Shown here: positions 17,706 through 26,906 of the stretch, one piece after another | How the letters are laid out: every line of letters starts with the position of its first letter | Position numbering within the stretch: position 1 is the stretch's first letter | Source: Sphingomonas limnosediminicola | Lineage (GTDB): Bacteria; Pseudomonadota; Alphaproteobacteria; Sphingomonadales; Sphingomonadaceae | Length of the DNA stretch: 64,000 nucleotides | Direction: 5' to 3' | Assembly (NCBI RefSeq): GCF_039537965.1 | Contig: NZ_BAABBM010000001.1 | Coordinates: 1,674,001-1,738,000, forward strand | Notes under the pieces: model-generated | Databases searched by the model: none | The model's input: only the letters and a program-made list of their open reading frames with translations | What the model was told of the DNA's origin: nothing | Translations under genes and position numbers: made by a program

Positions 17706-19258
17706 GGTTTCGTTCGATAGAGGACGGAGCCCGGCCCGCGCCAGACCTCATGCATGTCGGCGACCAAGGCCGGGTCATATTCGCCGACATCGTTCAGCCA
17801 GATATAGTCGAACTTGTCCTTGGGGACTTCGCGCAGCGCCTGGTCGATTTGGCGATGAAGCCCGTCATGACAGAGGTTCGGACGGACGACCTCCGACGGG
17901 TCATAGGCGAAAGAGCCGGGCGCCGTGTAGCGCAACTCCATCAGGTTCACGCCCTCCATCAGCCAATGATCGTTAGAAAAGCCTTCGCGCCGCTCGATGA
18001 CGATGCCGCCGATGTGGCTGTTGCGTGGTAGCGGCCACCACAGGGTGCACGGCAGTGCGAAAAAGGACGCCACGCGCGCCCCGCGCTCCATATGGTCGAT
18101 CGCCTCCAACTTCGCATTCTGGTCCGCCGCGGCGATGCCCAGGCTCGCGGTATTCGCGGCAGTGCGCCCGGCGAAGAACAACAGGCCGACGACCGCGAGC
18201 ACATGGCCCAACCGGACGTCCGTCGGCCCCTTGAAGCGGATAGCCAGCAACGCGACCGCGAACAGATAAGGCACCAGCCGCATGTCGGCATAAGCGGAGC
18301 CGAAGATGATCTTCGGCAGAATCGCGAACGAGACGGCGAGCACGATCGCGCTGAAGGCGAGGTTGCGCGACAGCGTCAGCTTGCGGTTGAAAATGGCGAA
18401 CAGAAAGACGAACACCGCAAAGCCGAGCGAGATCTTGTCGAAGACTTCCCAGCGGTCGCGCAGCGCCGAGTAGAGCCAGCGCCATTTCTGCTGCCATTCG
18501 AACCAGCCGGTGACCCCGCCGCCATGCGTCTCGCTGCGCCAGATCAGCATGACGAGCAGCGGCAACAGCATCACCGAGCAATGGAGCGCGGCCTCCAGTC
18601 CAGCCCGCCACCAGCTCCGCCCTCGGTCGTGCAGCCGCACCGCGTCTGCCGAGAAGCACATCAGCCCGAGCAGGCCCCAGCCATAGGTGTGACAGAAGAA
18701 GACGATCAGCGAGATTGGCACGAACAGCCAGCTGCGAAGCTTGGTATATTCGAGCCGCCCGAGCCGCAGCCACAGGCCGAACGCCAGGAACGCCAGCGCC
18801 ACCGACAAGGTGAAATTGACGAAGCCGAACATGAACGGGAAGCCGTAGATGAACGGCAAAGCGAAAAAGGCCGTCGGCGGCACCCGCCCGTGCACTTCGC
18901 GCGCGACCCACAGGAACCCGATCGCCGTCAGTGGCGGGATCGACAGGACGATCGCCTTCACCGCCGGCTCAATGCCCATGATCGGACCGAGGATGTAGAC
19001 GAGAACGTCGACGCCGAGATTGCCGATCAGCGCCCAGTGATAACCGTAATATTGCTGGAGGAACGGCGACCGATCGAGGTCGAGCTCGACCCGGTAGCGG
19101 CCGATATGCCCGAACAGGTCCACTAGCGGCGGAATGCGCGGGTAGAGCAAGGGAATCATCGTCGCGGCGACGACGAGCGCGAGAAACCAACGCTGCTCCC
19201 ACCAGGGAAGAGCGTCCCGCGTCTCGTTCGCCGAGCGGATTTCTGCCCCCATCGTCAT
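17702..19258 (-). CDS. large multispanning membrane protein, probable GT-C transferase
   Basis: A 518-residue protein with about ten hydrophobic helices and a C-terminal soluble region of about 110 residues that ends near the membrane-distal MHEVWRGPGSVLYRTKP. An acidic/His loop lies after helix 1 (PPLVDLFGHIGRYRVELDLD), where GT-C transferases place their catalytic Asp. It has no closer family match by eye. It is translationally coupled to the GT2 gene, so a role in moving a lipid-linked sugar is inferred. The ATG at 19258 or the one at 19252 could be the start. Confidence 0.7.
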   Translation of the reverse strand: MTMGAEIRSANETRDALPWWEQRWFLALVVAATMIPLLYPRIPPLVDLFGHIGRYRVELDLDRSPFLQQYYGYHWALIGNLGVDVLVYILGPIMGIEPAVKAIVLSIPPLTAIGFLWVAREVHGRVPPTAFFALPFIYGFPFMFGFVNFTLSVALAFLAFGLWLRLGRLEYTKLRSWLFVPISLIVFFCHTYGWGLLGLMCFSADAVRLHDRGRSWWRAGLEAALHCSVMLLPLLVMLIWRSETHGGGVTGWFEWQQKWRWLYSALRDRWEVFDKISLGFAVFVFLFAIFNRKLTLSRNLAFSAIVLAVSFAILPKIIFGSAYADMRLVPYLFAVALLAIRFKGPTDVRLGHVLAVVGLLFFAGRTAANTASLGIAAADQNAKLEAIDHMERGARVASFFALPCTLWWPLPRNSHIGGIVIERREGFSNDHWLMEGVNLMELRYTAPGSFAYDPSEVVRPNLCHDGLHRQIDQALREVPKDKFDYIWLNDVGEYDPALVADMHEVWRGPGSVLYRTKP

Positions 19259-19369
19259 ATGCCTGTAACCGTAGCCGCGCGGTCACTAGCGGCATGATGC
19301 CAATTGTCCATGCGACGAGGCCCCGAATTACAGCCTGTTAACCATAGCTCCATTAGTCGATCCGTCACG

Positions 19370-20956
19370 ATGGACGCCGCTTCCACCACTTCGCTCGATC
19401 TTCCGCGCTTCCGTTTCCCCGGTCGCGTGAACGCGACGAGCCTTGTCGTTGGCCTGACGACCCTCGCCCTGCTCATGCGCCTCGGCCACATTGGCTCGCG
19501 CCCGCTCTGGCTGGATGAAGCCTTCAGCCAGTGGTTCTCTTCGCAGAGCTTCCATTATTTATGGACGGTGGTGCCGACCTACGAAGTCCACCCCCCATTC
19601 TATTATTCGCTGCTGAAGACCTGGCGCTGGATCGCGGGCGACAGCTCGTTCGCGCTTCGCAGCCTTTCATTGCTGTTCGCCATCGCGACGATCCCGATCG
19701 TGATCGCCATCGGGCTCGAGCAAGAACGGCAGGACGAAACCGGGCGGCCGCTATTGCGCGCGGGCGTCGCCGCCTTCCTCGCGGCCTGCTCGCCGATGCT
19801 CATCACGACAGGGCAGGAAGTCCGCCCTTATCCTCTCGTCGCTTTTGCTTTTTCGATCGCGATCCTGGGCCTGTTTCGCTTGCGACGGCAATTCGCCGGG
19901 GGCGGCTCGGGCGAATGGTCATCCTGGCTCCTGCTCGCTTCAGGAACGGAGCTCAGCTTGTGGGCACACGGCCTCGGCCTGCTCTACGCCCTCGCGCTTG
20001 CCCTCGCCTTGGCGCCGTCCTGGCTGCAGGCGCCGGTAAGCCGGCAACGGCTGATTCGAGGTGCCTGCACCGCAGGGGCAATCGCGCTCGCCTATCTTCC
20101 ATGTCTGATGATGATCGCGGCGCGCGCCGGCGACTGGGGAGCGAACTGGCTGGCCTGGGAGCCGGCCCTGTTCTTCCCGCAGCTTCTGGCGCTCTACACT
20201 GTGCCCGTCGAGGCGCTGTCCATCGGCACTGCGGTGACTGCGATGGCCATGGCAGTGCTGATCAAGCGTGCAATGGAAACGGGCTGGAAAGCACAAGGGT
20301 GGAGTGCAAAGCGCGTCACATTGATCCTGTGGCTTGCACCGCCGCTCATCGCTGCGATCATCTCGGCCTTGTTCATCCCGATCTTCCTCGCGCGCACGCT
20401 CTCGGCGACGCTCATCCCTGGCTACCTCGCCATGGGGGCCGCGATCGCACGCACGCCTTCGGCCAAAGAACGCCAGTGGCTGACCGCCGCCATCTGCATC
20501 ACCCTGCTTCCCACCGCGCTCGTCTATTCGCTACGCCCGGCGGCGGAGCGCTGGGACCTCGCTGCTTCATATTTGTCTCGCAACGTCGGGCCCGCCGATC
20601 AGGTCTGGCTCTACCCGGCAGACAGCGCCCTGCCGATTGCGGCAACAGGCATCAAGCTGCCAGGCGTTACGCGCGCAGTTCCGGAAGCCTTTCCAACCCT
20701 CAGCTTCAAGGGACCGATCCGCGCCGGCTGGCCCGCCGTCGTGTCGCTGACGCCTCAGCAAGCAGCGGGTTTCGCGAACGATCCCAAGATCGGCGCCGTG
20801 CCGAGGATCTGGCTCGTAACCCGGCAGAGCGGCATTTTCGACCCGGCGGGTGATATGCCGGCCGCGCTTTCGAAGAGCAGGCAGCCAGGAGCGGTCGAAC
20901 GCTGGGGTTACATCGCCGTGCAACCGTTCGCCCTGCCGCCAGGGCGCGGGCGCTAA
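19370..20956 (+). CDS. glycosyltransferase family 39 (ArnT/PMT-like) membrane protein
   Basis: A 528-residue integral membrane glycosyltransferase of the GT-C fold. The first periplasmic loop carries RPLWLDEAFSQWF (Asp-Glu pair) and EVHPPFYYSLLKTWRWI, the usual layout of GT39/PMT_2 proteins that use polyprenyl-phosphate sugars. About ten further helices and a short periplasmic C-terminal domain follow. ATG 19370 is chosen as the first Met before a plausible cytoplasmic N-terminus. It closes the glycan cluster and is divergent from the membrane protein ending at 17702. Confidence 0.88.
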   Translation: MDAASTTSLDLPRFRFPGRVNATSLVVGLTTLALLMRLGHIGSRPLWLDEAFSQWFSSQSFHYLWTVVPTYEVHPPFYYSLLKTWRWIAGDSSFALRSLSLLFAIATIPIVIAIGLEQERQDETGRPLLRAGVAAFLAACSPMLITTGQEVRPYPLVAFAFSIAILGLFRLRRQFAGGGSGEWSSWLLLASGTELSLWAHGLGLLYALALALALAPSWLQAPVSRQRLIRGACTAGAIALAYLPCLMMIAARAGDWGANWLAWEPALFFPQLLALYTVPVEALSIGTAVTAMAMAVLIKRAMETGWKAQGWSAKRVTLILWLAPPLIAAIISALFIPIFLARTLSATLIPGYLAMGAAIARTPSAKERQWLTAAICITLLPTALVYSLRPAAERWDLAASYLSRNVGPADQVWLYPADSALPIAATGIKLPGVTRAVPEAFPTLSFKGPIRAGWPAVVSLTPQQAAGFANDPKIGAVPRIWLVTRQSGIFDPAGDMPAALSKSRQPGAVERWGYIAVQPFALPPGRGR

Positions 20957-21024
20957 ATTTTCATTCAACCAGCAGTAAGGTCGCGAGGATTAGCTTCCCC
21001 TCTTCACGAGGGAGGAGAGACCTC

Positions 21025-21714
21025 ATGCGCAAACTTTTCATCGGAAGCATTGCTGCCGTCGCCATCGCCGGAACGACTTCGGCCTTCGCTCAGTCCGCGC
21101 CGCCAGCGCCTGCCGGCGTTCAGGCAACTTCGCCATACATGCCACTTCCGCCGGAACGCCCCGTCCGCCCAGATCGGGCGATGAAGATGGCGCACCCGCA
21201 GACTCGCGCCGATGTCCAGGCACACGTCCAGCGCATGTTCGCCATGCTCGATACCAACCACGACGGTTTCGTCACCAAGGCCGAAGCTGAGGCAGCGCAC
21301 GCCAAGATGATGGATGGCATGCATGCGAAGGGGATGGGCGCTGAGGGCCTTCCGCCGTTGCCCAACCGCAGCGCGATGTTTGACCGTCTCGACGCCAACC
21401 ATGACGGCGTGATCAGCCGCCAGGAATATCTCGCCGCCAAGCCCGAGATTCGCGAGCATCGCGTCATGGTCATGCGCAATTCCGACGGTCAGATGCATGA
21501 CGGTGCCGGCATGCGGATGCATGCGATGAGCATGGGCGGACACATGTTCGACCTCGCTGATGCGAACCACGACGGTCGTGTGACGCTTCAGGAGATGACC
21601 GCCGCCGCGCTCCAGCATTTCGACATGGCCGACACCAACCATGACGGGACGCTGACGCCGGAAGAGCGCATGCAGATGCATCAGCGCATGCGGGGCGAAC
21701 ATAAGCCCGGCTAG
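21025..21714 (+). CDS. secreted EF-hand protein with His/Met-rich segment
   Basis: A 229-residue exported protein (signal peptide to about residue 23, ending SAFAQ). It has four EF-hand loops: DTNHDGFVTKAE, DANHDGVISRQE, DANHDGRVTLQE and DTNHDGTLTPEE, each with His at loop position 4. Between loops 2 and 3 lies a segment dense in Met and His (VMVMRNSD, MRMHAMSMGGHMF), unusual for a plain calcium sensor and suggestive of copper or other soft-metal binding. The ribosome site GAGGGAGGAG sits in a small CCCTC/GAGGG hairpin. No partner gene is obvious. Confidence 0.88.
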   Translation: MRKLFIGSIAAVAIAGTTSAFAQSAPPAPAGVQATSPYMPLPPERPVRPDRAMKMAHPQTRADVQAHVQRMFAMLDTNHDGFVTKAEAEAAHAKMMDGMHAKGMGAEGLPPLPNRSAMFDRLDANHDGVISRQEYLAAKPEIREHRVMVMRNSDGQMHDGAGMRMHAMSMGGHMFDLADANHDGRVTLQEMTAAALQHFDMADTNHDGTLTPEERMQMHQRMRGEHKPG

Positions 21715-21726
21715 GGACTCACGCTT

Positions 21727-23019
21727 CTATTTGGCGAGTTCGGTCGTCTCCGCGCGAGGCTTCTTCGTGGCGAGCTTCTTCGGCTTTGCAGGCACGTCCC
21801 CCAGCTTGCGATATCGGGCTTCCGCCTCCGCCATGTAATCGCGCGTGATAGGCAGCGCACGGCGGTCGCGAACGTACTGCACCTGATAGTTGCAGGCCGC
21901 GCCGTTCTCGAACATCACGATCCCACCGGCGAGGTAGAATTCCCACATTCGGAAGAAGCGCGCGTCGTACATCGCTTCAATCTCAGCGCGCGCCTTAATC
22001 GCCCGCTCCAGCCAGTGGCGCAGCGTGTAGGCATAATGCAGCCGGAGGATCTCGAGGTCGCTGACGATCAGGCGCGCACCCTCGCTCGCCGCCGTCATCT
22101 GGCTGATCGACGGCAGATGGTATCCCGGGAAAATCCATTTGTCGGTGAATGGGTCCGGCCCCTTTGAAACGCCGCCGAGCTTGCCGATCGTGTGCACCAG
22201 CGCAGCGCCATCGGGCTTCAGCAACTGCCGTAGTTTGGCGAAGAATTCGTCAAAATGCTTGGCGCCGACATGCTCGAACATGCCGACCGACACGATCCGG
22301 TCGAACTGCTCGTCGAGCAGGCGATAATCGATCAGCTCGAACTTCACATGGTCCGACACGCCAGCCGCTTTGGCCCGCTGGCGCGCGACCTTGAGCTGCC
22401 GTTCCGAAAGCGTGACGCCCAGAACGTCCACCCCCGCGACCTTGTGCAGGTACAGCGCCATCCCGCCCCAGCCGCAGCCGATGTCGAGCACGCGCTGCCC
22501 CGGCTTCAGGTCGAGCTTGGCCGCGATGTGCGCCTTCTTGTCGGCCTGCGCTTGCTCGAGGCTGTTCTTGGGGTCGGTGAAATAGGCACAACTGTATTGC
22601 TTGTCGTCGTCGAGAAAGAGATCGTAGAGCTCGTCCTTGAGGTCATAATGGTGCGCGACATTCTTGCGCGCGCGCTTCAGGTCGTTTCGCTTGGCGAGCA
22701 GCTTCGCGAGCGGATTCTTGCTGGCGTTAAGCGCCCTTCGCCCTTCGCCCTTGTCCTCCCAGCGGTTCGCGCCGACGATCAGCTCGAGAAGGTCGAGGAT
22801 CGTCCCATCCTCGATGATCACCCGCCCGTCCATATAGGCTTCGCCAATCCCAAGCCGCGGGTTCCTGACAATGCCGAAGGCGACCTTGCGGTCGGTGAAG
22901 CGGACGGTGAGGTGCTTGCCGCCTTTCTTGCCGAAGGTTTCCGGCGGCTTGCCCGGCCGATGCAGCGTGATGCTGCCCGTCGAGAGCAGCTTGTTCACGA
23001 GCGTTCCAATCAGCGACAT
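21727..23019 (-). CDS. cfa: cyclopropane-fatty-acyl-phospholipid synthase family protein
   Basis: This enzyme adds a methylene group from SAM across the double bond of unsaturated phospholipid acyl chains. The 430 residues contain VAHHYDLKDELYDLFLDDDKQYSCAY, the SAM site LDIGCGWGGMALYL, and FPGYHLPSISQM, all family hallmarks. ATG 23019 has a GGAG ribosome site; a GTG nine codons upstream is an alternative. The tail is Lys/Glu-rich. It follows the MpaB gene in the same direction with a gap of about 57 bases. Confidence 0.94.
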   Translation of the reverse strand: MSLIGTLVNKLLSTGSITLHRPGKPPETFGKKGGKHLTVRFTDRKVAFGIVRNPRLGIGEAYMDGRVIIEDGTILDLLELIVGANRWEDKGEGRRALNASKNPLAKLLAKRNDLKRARKNVAHHYDLKDELYDLFLDDDKQYSCAYFTDPKNSLEQAQADKKAHIAAKLDLKPGQRVLDIGCGWGGMALYLHKVAGVDVLGVTLSERQLKVARQRAKAAGVSDHVKFELIDYRLLDEQFDRIVSVGMFEHVGAKHFDEFFAKLRQLLKPDGAALVHTIGKLGGVSKGPDPFTDKWIFPGYHLPSISQMTAASEGARLIVSDLEILRLHYAYTLRHWLERAIKARAEIEAMYDARFFRMWEFYLAGGIVMFENGAACNYQVQYVRDRRALPITRDYMAEAEARYRKLGDVPAKPKKLATKKPRAETTELAK

Positions 23020-23076
23020 CCACGCCACTCCGTTCTCAATCGCCACCGATTGCCACGCTTGCGCCGCGCCCGCAAT

Positions 23077-23925
23077 TCAGTCTGCGCGTCGATAATTTTC
23101 GCCTGCGAACGCCCAGCGCAAGGTTTGGGCCATGCCGAACGTCGCGCCGCGGACGATTGGCGGTACGATCGGCCGCGACAGTCCATGCATTTGGCGGGCA
23201 AATGGCGGCATCAAATCGACGGAGGCGCGCATAAGCAGTGCCTGGACCGGCGCTTCCGCCACCGAACGCGTCGACGCCTTGAGTACGAAGTCGCGATAAG
23301 CACGCGCTCTCTCGTCAACACGCAGCTCGGCACGGAATTCAGCGATCAGCCGATCAGCCTGGTCGCGAGTCTGCGGTACCGGATCGGCGTCGAGCAGCCG
23401 CGCCACTTCGCCGCTCTCGGCAAAATAGCGGTCCTGATCCGACACGCTCATTCCCGGCTCGCCATAGCGCCGCCACGCATCGAGAAAGTTGATTGCGCCC
23501 GCGAGGTGCACCCACGCCAGCAGCCATGGATCGGTCGCGCGATAAGGGGTCCCGTCGGGTAGCGTCCCGTTCACCCGCTCGTGAATCGACTTCACCTTCT
23601 CGATCACGCGCATCGCGTCGTCGCGGTGGCCGTAGGTCGTGACCGCGATGAACCGCGCGGTACGCCGCAGCCGTCCGAGCTGGTCCTCGGCAACGTCGCT
23701 ATGGTCCCATACGCCGGCCAGCGCCTTAGGATGGAGCATTTGCGTCAGCAGCGCCGCAATCCCGCCGACCATCATTGACGTCACATCGCCATGCACGCGC
23801 CAGATCACCGACCCGCGCTTGAACAGCGCCTGATCCGACGACGGGATCGGCTTTTCGCCCTTCGACTTATCATTGAAGGTGGCGCGGACTTGCCGGACCA
23901 AAGCACGGCGTACCGGCGACAGCAT
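23077..23925 (-). CDS. MpaB-family (DUF2236) oxygenase-like protein
   Basis: A 282-residue protein of the MpaB/latex-clearing oxygenase superfamily. Recognisable parts are WRVHGDVTSMMVGGIAALLTQMLHPKALAGVWDHS and RTARFIAVTTYG. Relatives are haem-binding oxygenases that cleave prenyl chains or rubber; no activity can be claimed here. ATG 23925 lies 2 bases after the rlmN stop, so the two are in one operon; the longer open frame upstream overlaps rlmN antiframe and was discarded. Confidence 0.85.
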   Translation of the reverse strand: MLSPVRRALVRQVRATFNDKSKGEKPIPSSDQALFKRGSVIWRVHGDVTSMMVGGIAALLTQMLHPKALAGVWDHSDVAEDQLGRLRRTARFIAVTTYGHRDDAMRVIEKVKSIHERVNGTLPDGTPYRATDPWLLAWVHLAGAINFLDAWRRYGEPGMSVSDQDRYFAESGEVARLLDADPVPQTRDQADRLIAEFRAELRVDERARAYRDFVLKASTRSVAEAPVQALLMRASVDLMPPFARQMHGLSRPIVPPIVRGATFGMAQTLRWAFAGENYRRAD

Positions 23926-23927
23926 GG

Positions 23928-25142
23928 CTAAGCCGCCTCGCGGCTCCAAGAACCGTTCTCGTCCGTCCCCCGGACGGACTGCGAGCGCTTCTTGCGCTCC
24001 GCCGCCGTTTTGAGCTGCCCGCACGCGGCGTCGATATCGCGGCCGCGCGGCGTGCGCACCGGCGCCGAGATGCCGGCTTCGAAGATGATGTTGCTGAACG
24101 ACTTGATGCGTTCCTCGGTCGAACATTCGTAAGGCGCGCCGCCCCACGGGTTGAACGGGATCAGGTTGACCTTGGCCGGCAGCCGATAATGGCGGATCAG
24201 CCGCACCAGCTCGCGCGCATCCTCGTCACTGTCGTTCTTATCCTTCAGCATCACATATTCGAAGGTGATGCGCCGCGCGTTGTTCGCGCCCGGATAGGCC
24301 GCGCAGGCCTCGAGCAGCTGCTCGATCCCATACTTGCGGTTCAAGGGCACGATCTCGTCGCGAATTTCCTTGGTCACCGCATGCAGCGACACAGCAAGGT
24401 TGACGCCGATCTCCGCGCCCGCGCGCTCCATCATCGGCACTACGCCGCTCGTAGACAACGTGATCCGGCGCCGCGACAGGCCCAGCCCGTCGCCGTCCAT
24501 CACAATCTTCAGCGCATCCCGGACATTGTCGAAATTGTAGAGCGGCTCGCCCATGCCCATCATCACGATGTTGGTGAGCATCCGGCCTTCCGGCTGGCTC
24601 GGCCACTCGCCGAGCGCGTCGCGGGCAAGCATCACCTGACCGACGATCTCCGCCGGCTCGAGGTTACGCACAAGCGCCATCGTGCCGGTGTGGCAGAAGC
24701 GGCAATTGAGCGTGCAGCCGACCTGGCTCGACACGCACAAAGTCCCGCGGTCGGCGTCGGGGATGAACACCATCTCGAAATCGTGGCCGTCGTGGGTCTT
24801 CAGCAGCCACTTGCGCGTGCCGTCAGACGACACCTGGGCCTCGACGACCTCGGGCCTCGAGATGACGAAGCGCTCGCTGAACCACGGCCGTTGCGCCTTG
24901 GCGATGTCGCTCATCGCCTCGAAATCGCTGACGCCCCGGTTGTAAATCCAGTGCCAGATTTGCTTGGCGCGAAGCTTCGCCTGCTTCGACTCCAGCCCCG
25001 CCGCTTCGAATGCGGCGCGGATATTGTCCTTCGATAGCCCGACCAACTCGACCCGGCCGTCGGCGCGCGCCGTCGTTGCCCGCGGCACGGGCACGGGGTC
25101 GATCGCGCCCGCAATGGGCATCAGGTTGGTGTCGGCACTCAT
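23928..25142 (-). CDS. rlmN: 23S rRNA (adenine2503-C2) / tRNA methyltransferase RlmN
   Basis: RlmN is a radical SAM enzyme that methylates C2 of A2503 in 23S rRNA and A37 of some tRNAs. The cluster motif is CTLNCRFC, preceded by [21 protein letters not shown] and [12 protein letters not shown] follow, and the C-terminal catalytic Cys is in DIDAACGQL. At 404 residues it is slightly long because of an N-terminal extension and a C-terminal polar tail. Operon with the MpaB gene downstream and the secreted protein upstream. Confidence 0.97.
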   Translation of the reverse strand: MSADTNLMPIAGAIDPVPVPRATTARADGRVELVGLSKDNIRAAFEAAGLESKQAKLRAKQIWHWIYNRGVSDFEAMSDIAKAQRPWFSERFVISRPEVVEAQVSSDGTRKWLLKTHDGHDFEMVFIPDADRGTLCVSSQVGCTLNCRFCHTGTMALVRNLEPAEIVGQVMLARDALGEWPSQPEGRMLTNIVMMGMGEPLYNFDNVRDALKIVMDGDGLGLSRRRITLSTSGVVPMMERAGAEIGVNLAVSLHAVTKEIRDEIVPLNRKYGIEQLLEACAAYPGANNARRITFEYVMLKDKNDSDEDARELVRLIRHYRLPAKVNLIPFNPWGGAPYECSTEERIKSFSNIIFEAGISAPVRTPRGRDIDAACGQLKTAAERKKRSQSVRGTDENGSWSREAA

Positions 25143-25166
25143 GGCAAGGCGCCTATCTAGGTAAGA

Positions 25167-25664
25167 TTACTGGATTTTGCCAGACGCGCGTAGCGCACAG
25201 CGTGCCGCCGCCGCATCGATCGCAGTCGCCGCTCCGTCGAGCACATAGGGATCGATGAAGCGCACTCCGCCTTGGTCGCGCGCCTCGACCTTCATGTAGC
25301 CGCCACCGCGGAGCGCCTCGACGATCGCCTGCTCTTGAGCCGGCCCACGGCTCCACGCGAGGTCGCCGCGCACGACGAGCAGGAAAGGTTGCTGTCCGAC
25401 ATGCAGCACCGCCGTCGACCCCGCGCGAGACACCCGGCTCAGCCGCGCATGGAATTCGCCCCAGCGCCGGCGGTCAGGCGTGAAAGCGAGCCCCGCCGTG
25501 GCCTGCACCTTGCCCGCCGCCGCAATCTTGTCCGAGCGCACCAGCGCCTCGCACACCTCACCGCGATCCACCGCCGCCCACCCGCCGCCGGCATAAACGA
25601 CCGTGCCGCGAGCACTCGCCGCCACCGGAATGAGCATCAGTACAATCGCGCAAAGCCATCTCAC
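25167..25664 (-). CDS. secreted hypothetical protein
   Basis: A 165-residue exported protein with signal peptide MRWLCAIVLMLIPVAASA. The mature part has two Cys residues (EVCEAL near the start and AARCALRAS near the end), which could form a disulfide, and a segment VLHVGQQPFLLVVRGDLAWSRG. I do not recognise the family. It lies 24 bases upstream of rlmN in the same direction, so it probably leads that operon. Confidence 0.7.
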   Translation of the reverse strand: MRWLCAIVLMLIPVAASARGTVVYAGGGWAAVDRGEVCEALVRSDKIAAAGKVQATAGLAFTPDRRRWGEFHARLSRVSRAGSTAVLHVGQQPFLLVVRGDLAWSRGPAQEQAIVEALRGGGYMKVEARDQGGVRFIDPYVLDGAATAIDAAAARCALRASGKIQ

Positions 25665-25997
25665 GCTTGTTGGCTAGCGCGGAATGGCGGCGCGCACCAC
25701 GCCCCTGCAATCATCCAAAATGGCTCATCAACCATCCGAACTCGTCGTTTACTTCGGCGTATGTATTGTCCGGCCGGCTCGGGTTTGCGTTTGATTCGCC
25801 TTCAGGGAGCTCTATTGCATCGACGCGGGACCGCGCGTCACAGTCGCCGCCCGCAAGAACGTTCGCGTCCACCTCGACTAGCGCCCTGCTGGAAACGCGC
25901 AACCGGGCTCCGGGCCCGCGCTCACGCTCGCCACGGATTTCTAGTCAGCCGTAACTTGGCCCGTGCCGCATTTTGCGGCTAGTCCTCCTGCCAAGGC
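25665..25997. other. intergenic region without a confident gene
   Basis: This 333-base divergent region holds no RNA gene that I can see. A 63-codon minus-strand frame (25711-25902) has an acidic, non-shadow-like composition, ending NTYAEVNDEFGWLMSHFG, but lacks a convincing ribosome site. It could be a small gene or a remnant. The promoters of the rlmN operon and of the TauE operon should lie here. Confidence 0.4.
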
Positions 25998-26906
25998 ATG
26001 GACATATACCTTCCGATCGCGGGCCAGTCGGTCAACGCGCTGCTGATCGTCATCCTCGGCTTTCTGGTCGGGCTGCTGTCGGGCATGTTCGGCGTCGGCG
26101 GCGGGTTCCTGACTACGCCGATCCTTATCTTTTACGGCATCCCGCCGACTGTGGCGGTCGCTTCGGCCACGACGCAGATCACCGGCGCAAGCGTGTCGGG
26201 CGTCATGGTCCACATGCGCCGTGGCGGTGTCGACATGAAGATGGGCGGCGTGATGATCACCGGCGGCCTGATGGGCTCATTCGTCGGCGCTGCGCTGTTC
26301 CGCTTCCTCCAATCAACAGGGCGGATCGATGTCGCGATTGGCCTGATGTACGTCGCCATCCTCGGCTCGATCGGCGCATTGATGCTCAAGGATTCGCTGA
26401 CGACTTTGGGCGTCATTCCCACCAAGGCTGCGACAAAGCCACAGCGGCACAATCGCTGGGTCGCCTCGCTGCCACTTCGGTGGCGCTTCTACAGTTCCGG
26501 CATCTATATCTCACCCGTCGCGCCGCTCGCGCTCGGCTTCCTCGCCGGCGTTCTGACCGTCTTTCTCGGCATTGGCGGCGGCTTCATCTTGGTTCCGGCG
26601 ATGATCTATCTGCTTGGCATGCCGGCGCGCGTGGTAATCGGCACAAGCCTTGTCATGATCCTGGTCGTGAGCGCGGCGACCACGATGGTCCATGCGCTGA
26701 CCACCCGCGCCGTCGACATCGTCCTCGCGGGCCTGCTCCTGGTCGGCGGCGTCGTCGGTGCCCAATATGGCGCCATCCTGACCACCCGGATGAAACCTGA
26801 CCTGCTCCGGCTCGCGCTCGCCATCATTATCCTGCTCGTCGCGCTGCGCATGTTCCTCGGCCTGTTCTGGCGTCCGGACGAGATTTTTTCGGTCGAATAT
26901 CTGTGA
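25998..26906 (+). CDS. TauE/SafE family sulfite exporter-like membrane protein
   Basis: A 302-residue membrane protein with two repeats, each starting with a glycine-rich motif: SGMFGVGGGFLTTPILI and FLGIGGGFILVPAMIYLLG. Eight helices are predicted. The family moves sulfite, sulfoacetate or other anions. Its stop overlaps the GTG of the TIGR02186 gene (GTGA), an association known from other alphaproteobacteria. Confidence 0.92.
   Translation: MDIYLPIAGQSVNALLIVILGFLVGLLSGMFGVGGGFLTTPILIFYGIPPTVAVASATTQITGASVSGVMVHMRRGGVDMKMGGVMITGGLMGSFVGAALFRFLQSTGRIDVAIGLMYVAILGSIGALMLKDSLTTLGVIPTKAATKPQRHNRWVASLPLRWRFYSSGIYISPVAPLALGFLAGVLTVFLGIGGGFILVPAMIYLLGMPARVVIGTSLVMILVVSAATTMVHALTTRAVDIVLAGLLLVGGVVGAQYGAILTTRMKPDLLRLALAIIILLVALRMFLGLFWRPDEIFSVEYL

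Noticed and set aside
18092..19126. 344-codon plus-strand frame
   Set aside because: It is antisense to the 518-residue membrane protein; a Gln/Arg/Glu-rich shadow.
22255..23562. 435-codon plus-strand frame
   Set aside because: It is antisense to cfa and the MpaB gene and shows the Arg/His/Glu bias of high-GC shadows.
25711..25902. 63-codon minus-strand frame as a gene
   Set aside because: Composition is plausible but no ribosome site or domain supports it; described only within the intergenic entry.
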